Source: Roseovarius sp. UBA6167 (GTDB taxonomy: Bacteria; Pseudomonadota; Alphaproteobacteria; Rhodobacterales; Rhodobacteraceae). Taken from it: 14,065 nucleotides of DNA. Positions 12,921 to 14,065 of the stretch are shown here, piece after piece. The stretch covers positions 1 through 14,065 of the forward strand of contig DIUD01000041.1 in assembly GCA_002428225.1 (NCBI GenBank). Direction: 5' to 3'. Made by a program: the position numbers and the translations under genes. The notes under the pieces are model-generated. The model did not search any database, was not told where the DNA came from, and was given only the letters and a program-made list of their open reading frames with translations. Position 1 is the first letter of the stretch, and each line of letters opens with the position of its first letter.

Positions 12921-14065
12921 CTATTCCAGTTCGACCAGCAGATCCTTGGCGTCGATCTGGCTGCCGGGCTGGACGTGGACGGCCTTCACCACCGCATCGC
13001 GTTCGGCATGGATGCCGGTCTCCATCTTCATCGCCTCGATGGTGAGCAGCATGTCGCCGGTCCTGACCGCCTGTCCCGGCTGCACGGCCATGCTTGCCAC
13101 CACGCCGGGCATGGGCGCGCCTATGTGGTCGGGGTTGCCGGTCTCTGCCCTGGGGCGGGTGGCGGCGCGGGATTTCACCAGACGGTTGGGCACGCGGATC
13201 ACCCGCGGCTGGCCGTTGAGCTCGAAGAATACCTTGACCTCGCCATCTTCCTGCGTTTCTCCCACGGCTTGCAGGCGGATTTCGAGGATCTTGCCGGGGT
13301 CGATCTCGACGCTGATCTCCTCGCCGGGTTCCATCCCGTAGAAGAAGGTTCGTGTCGGCAGGGTGCGTACCGGCCCGTATTGCCGGTGGCGCCCCATGTA
13401 ATCGAGGAACACCTTGGGATACATGAGATATCCGCCCAGATCCTCGTCATCGACCGCCTTGCCGTCAAGCTCTTCGCTGAGCTTCTTGCGCGTGGCTTCC
13501 AGATCGACCGGCGCAAGATGCAGGCCGGGGCGTTCGGTATTGGGGCGCTCATCCTTCAGCGCCTTTTTCACGATCGCCTCGGGAAAGCCGCCGGGCGGCT
13601 GGCCGAGATTGCCGCGCAGCATGTCGAGAACAGAGTCGGGAAAGGCCACCTCGCGGTCGGGATCCTCGACATCGGCGCGGTTGAGGCCCTGAGAGACCAT
13701 CATCAGCGCCATGTCGCCCACCACCTTGGACGACGGCGTGACCTTGACGATATCGCCGAACATCCGGTTGACCTCTGCATAGGTGCGTGCCACCTCGGGC
13801 CAGCGTTCCTCAAGACCAAGCGCGCGCGCCTGCGCCTTGAGATTGGTGAACTGCCCGCCCGGCATCTCGTGCAGATAGACCTCCGACGCCGGCGCCTGAA
13901 GCCCGCTCTCGAAGGCCACATATTGCGCGCGCACCCCTTGCCAGTAGTGCGAAATCTCGCGGATGCGCTCGATCGGCAGACCCGTGTCGCGCGGCGTGCA
14001 GCGCAGGGCCGCGACGATGGAGCCAAGGCAGGGCTGCGAGGTGCCGCCCGAAAACGCATCCATCG
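12921..14065 (-). CDS. pyc: Pyruvate carboxylase, C-terminal part (5' partial)
   Basis: The open frame runs off the right edge; 381 codons and two bases are visible, about the last third of a protein normally near 1,150 residues. From the left edge of the visible protein: the end of the carboxyltransferase TIM barrel (DAFSGGTSQPCLGSIVAAL), the post-barrel helical domain (YLHEMPGGQFTNLKAQA, then TPSSKVVGDMA), the PYC-type linker region (FYGMEPGEEISVEID), and a biotinyl domain with EAMKMET. The biotinylated Lys is encoded at 13026-13028, 35 residues before the end. The enzyme makes oxaloacetate from pyruvate, bicarbonate and ATP, refilling the TCA cycle. It is a housekeeping neighbour, not an evident part of the catabolic operon. 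The ATG near 14063 is internal, not the start. Confidence 0.95.
   Translation of the reverse strand, partial: MDAFSGGTSQPCLGSIVAALRCTPRDTGLPIERIREISHYWQGVRAQYVAFESGLQAPASEVYLHEMPGGQFTNLKAQARALGLEERWPEVARTYAEVNRMFGDIVKVTPSSKVVGDMALMMVSQGLNRADVEDPDREVAFPDSVLDMLRGNLGQPPGGFPEAIVKKALKDERPNTERPGLHLAPVDLEATRKKLSEELDGKAVDDEDLGGYLMYPKVFLDYMGRHRQYGPVRTLPTRTFFYGMEPGEEISVEIDPGKILEIRLQAVGETQEDGEVKVFFELNGQPRVIRVPNRLVKSRAATRPRAETGNPDHIGAPMPGVVASMAVQPGQAVRTGDMLLTIEAMKMETGIHAERDAVVKAVHVQPGSQIDAKDLLVELE

Noticed and set aside
12562..13341. 259-codon plus-strand open frame in the intergenic region and over pyc
   Set aside because: It runs across the promoter region and antisense to the pyc biotinyl domain; Ser/Arg/Pro-rich without motifs.
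1..14065. CRISPR array, tRNA/rRNA genes, insertion sequences, phage or toxin-antitoxin genes
   Set aside because: No regularly spaced repeats, no cloverleaf or rRNA-like stretch, and no transposase, integrase or toxin motif was found by reading both strands.

Overview
The window looks like a chromosomal segment of a GC-rich alphaproteobacterium, most likely of the Rhodobacteraceae/roseobacter type. Evidence: the 3' end of a housekeeping sigma factor (RpoD region 4.2), the 3' end of a pyruvate carboxylase gene, strong G/C preference at third codon positions, and a LivFGHMK-type transporter operon of a layout common in that group. No rRNA, tRNA, insertion sequence, phage gene or CRISPR array was seen. 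The genus call is inference from sequence style only.

Layout. (1) 1-84 (+) is the last 27 codons of rpoD, followed by about 140 bp of convergent intergenic DNA. (2) 226-3450 (-) is a three-gene operon read right to left: enoyl-CoA hydratase-like protein, SCP2/lipid-transfer-type thiolase, acyl-CoA dehydrogenase. (3) A 112-bp divergent promoter region (3451-3562) with a clear dyad separates it from a (+) gene at 3563-4666 for a class III CoA-transferase/alpha-methylacyl-CoA racemase-like protein, which ends in a terminator at about 4669-4688. (4) 4689-12369 (-) is a seven-gene operon read right to left: LivG-type ATPase, acyl-CoA ligase, LivH-type and LivM-type permeases, periplasmic substrate-binding protein, a strong intercistronic stem-loop, LivF-type ATPase, and a BadH-like short-chain dehydrogenase. 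(5) 12370-12920 is a 551-bp non-coding or leader region holding a good sigma70-like promoter for the Liv operon and one possible small leader ORF. (6) 12921-14065 (-) is the C-terminal part of pyruvate carboxylase with its biotinylation site.

How the genes fit together. Everything between rpoD and pyc reads as one catabolic island: an ABC importer for a carboxylic acid or amino-acid-like substrate, a ligase that makes the CoA thioester, a racemase/CoA-transferase that could set alpha-methyl stereochemistry or move CoA, then dehydrogenase, hydratase, NAD-dependent hydroxyacyl dehydrogenase (SDR) and thiolase. This is a complete beta-oxidation-like spiral, but three of the enzymes carry non-standard residues at key catalytic positions (Asp for Glu in the dehydrogenase, His for the second Glu in the hydratase, HDAT for HDCF in the thiolase). 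Together with the racemase-like His/Asp pair, this suggests a branched-chain or alicyclic acyl substrate rather than plain fatty acids or branched-chain amino acids. The substrate cannot be named from sequence alone.
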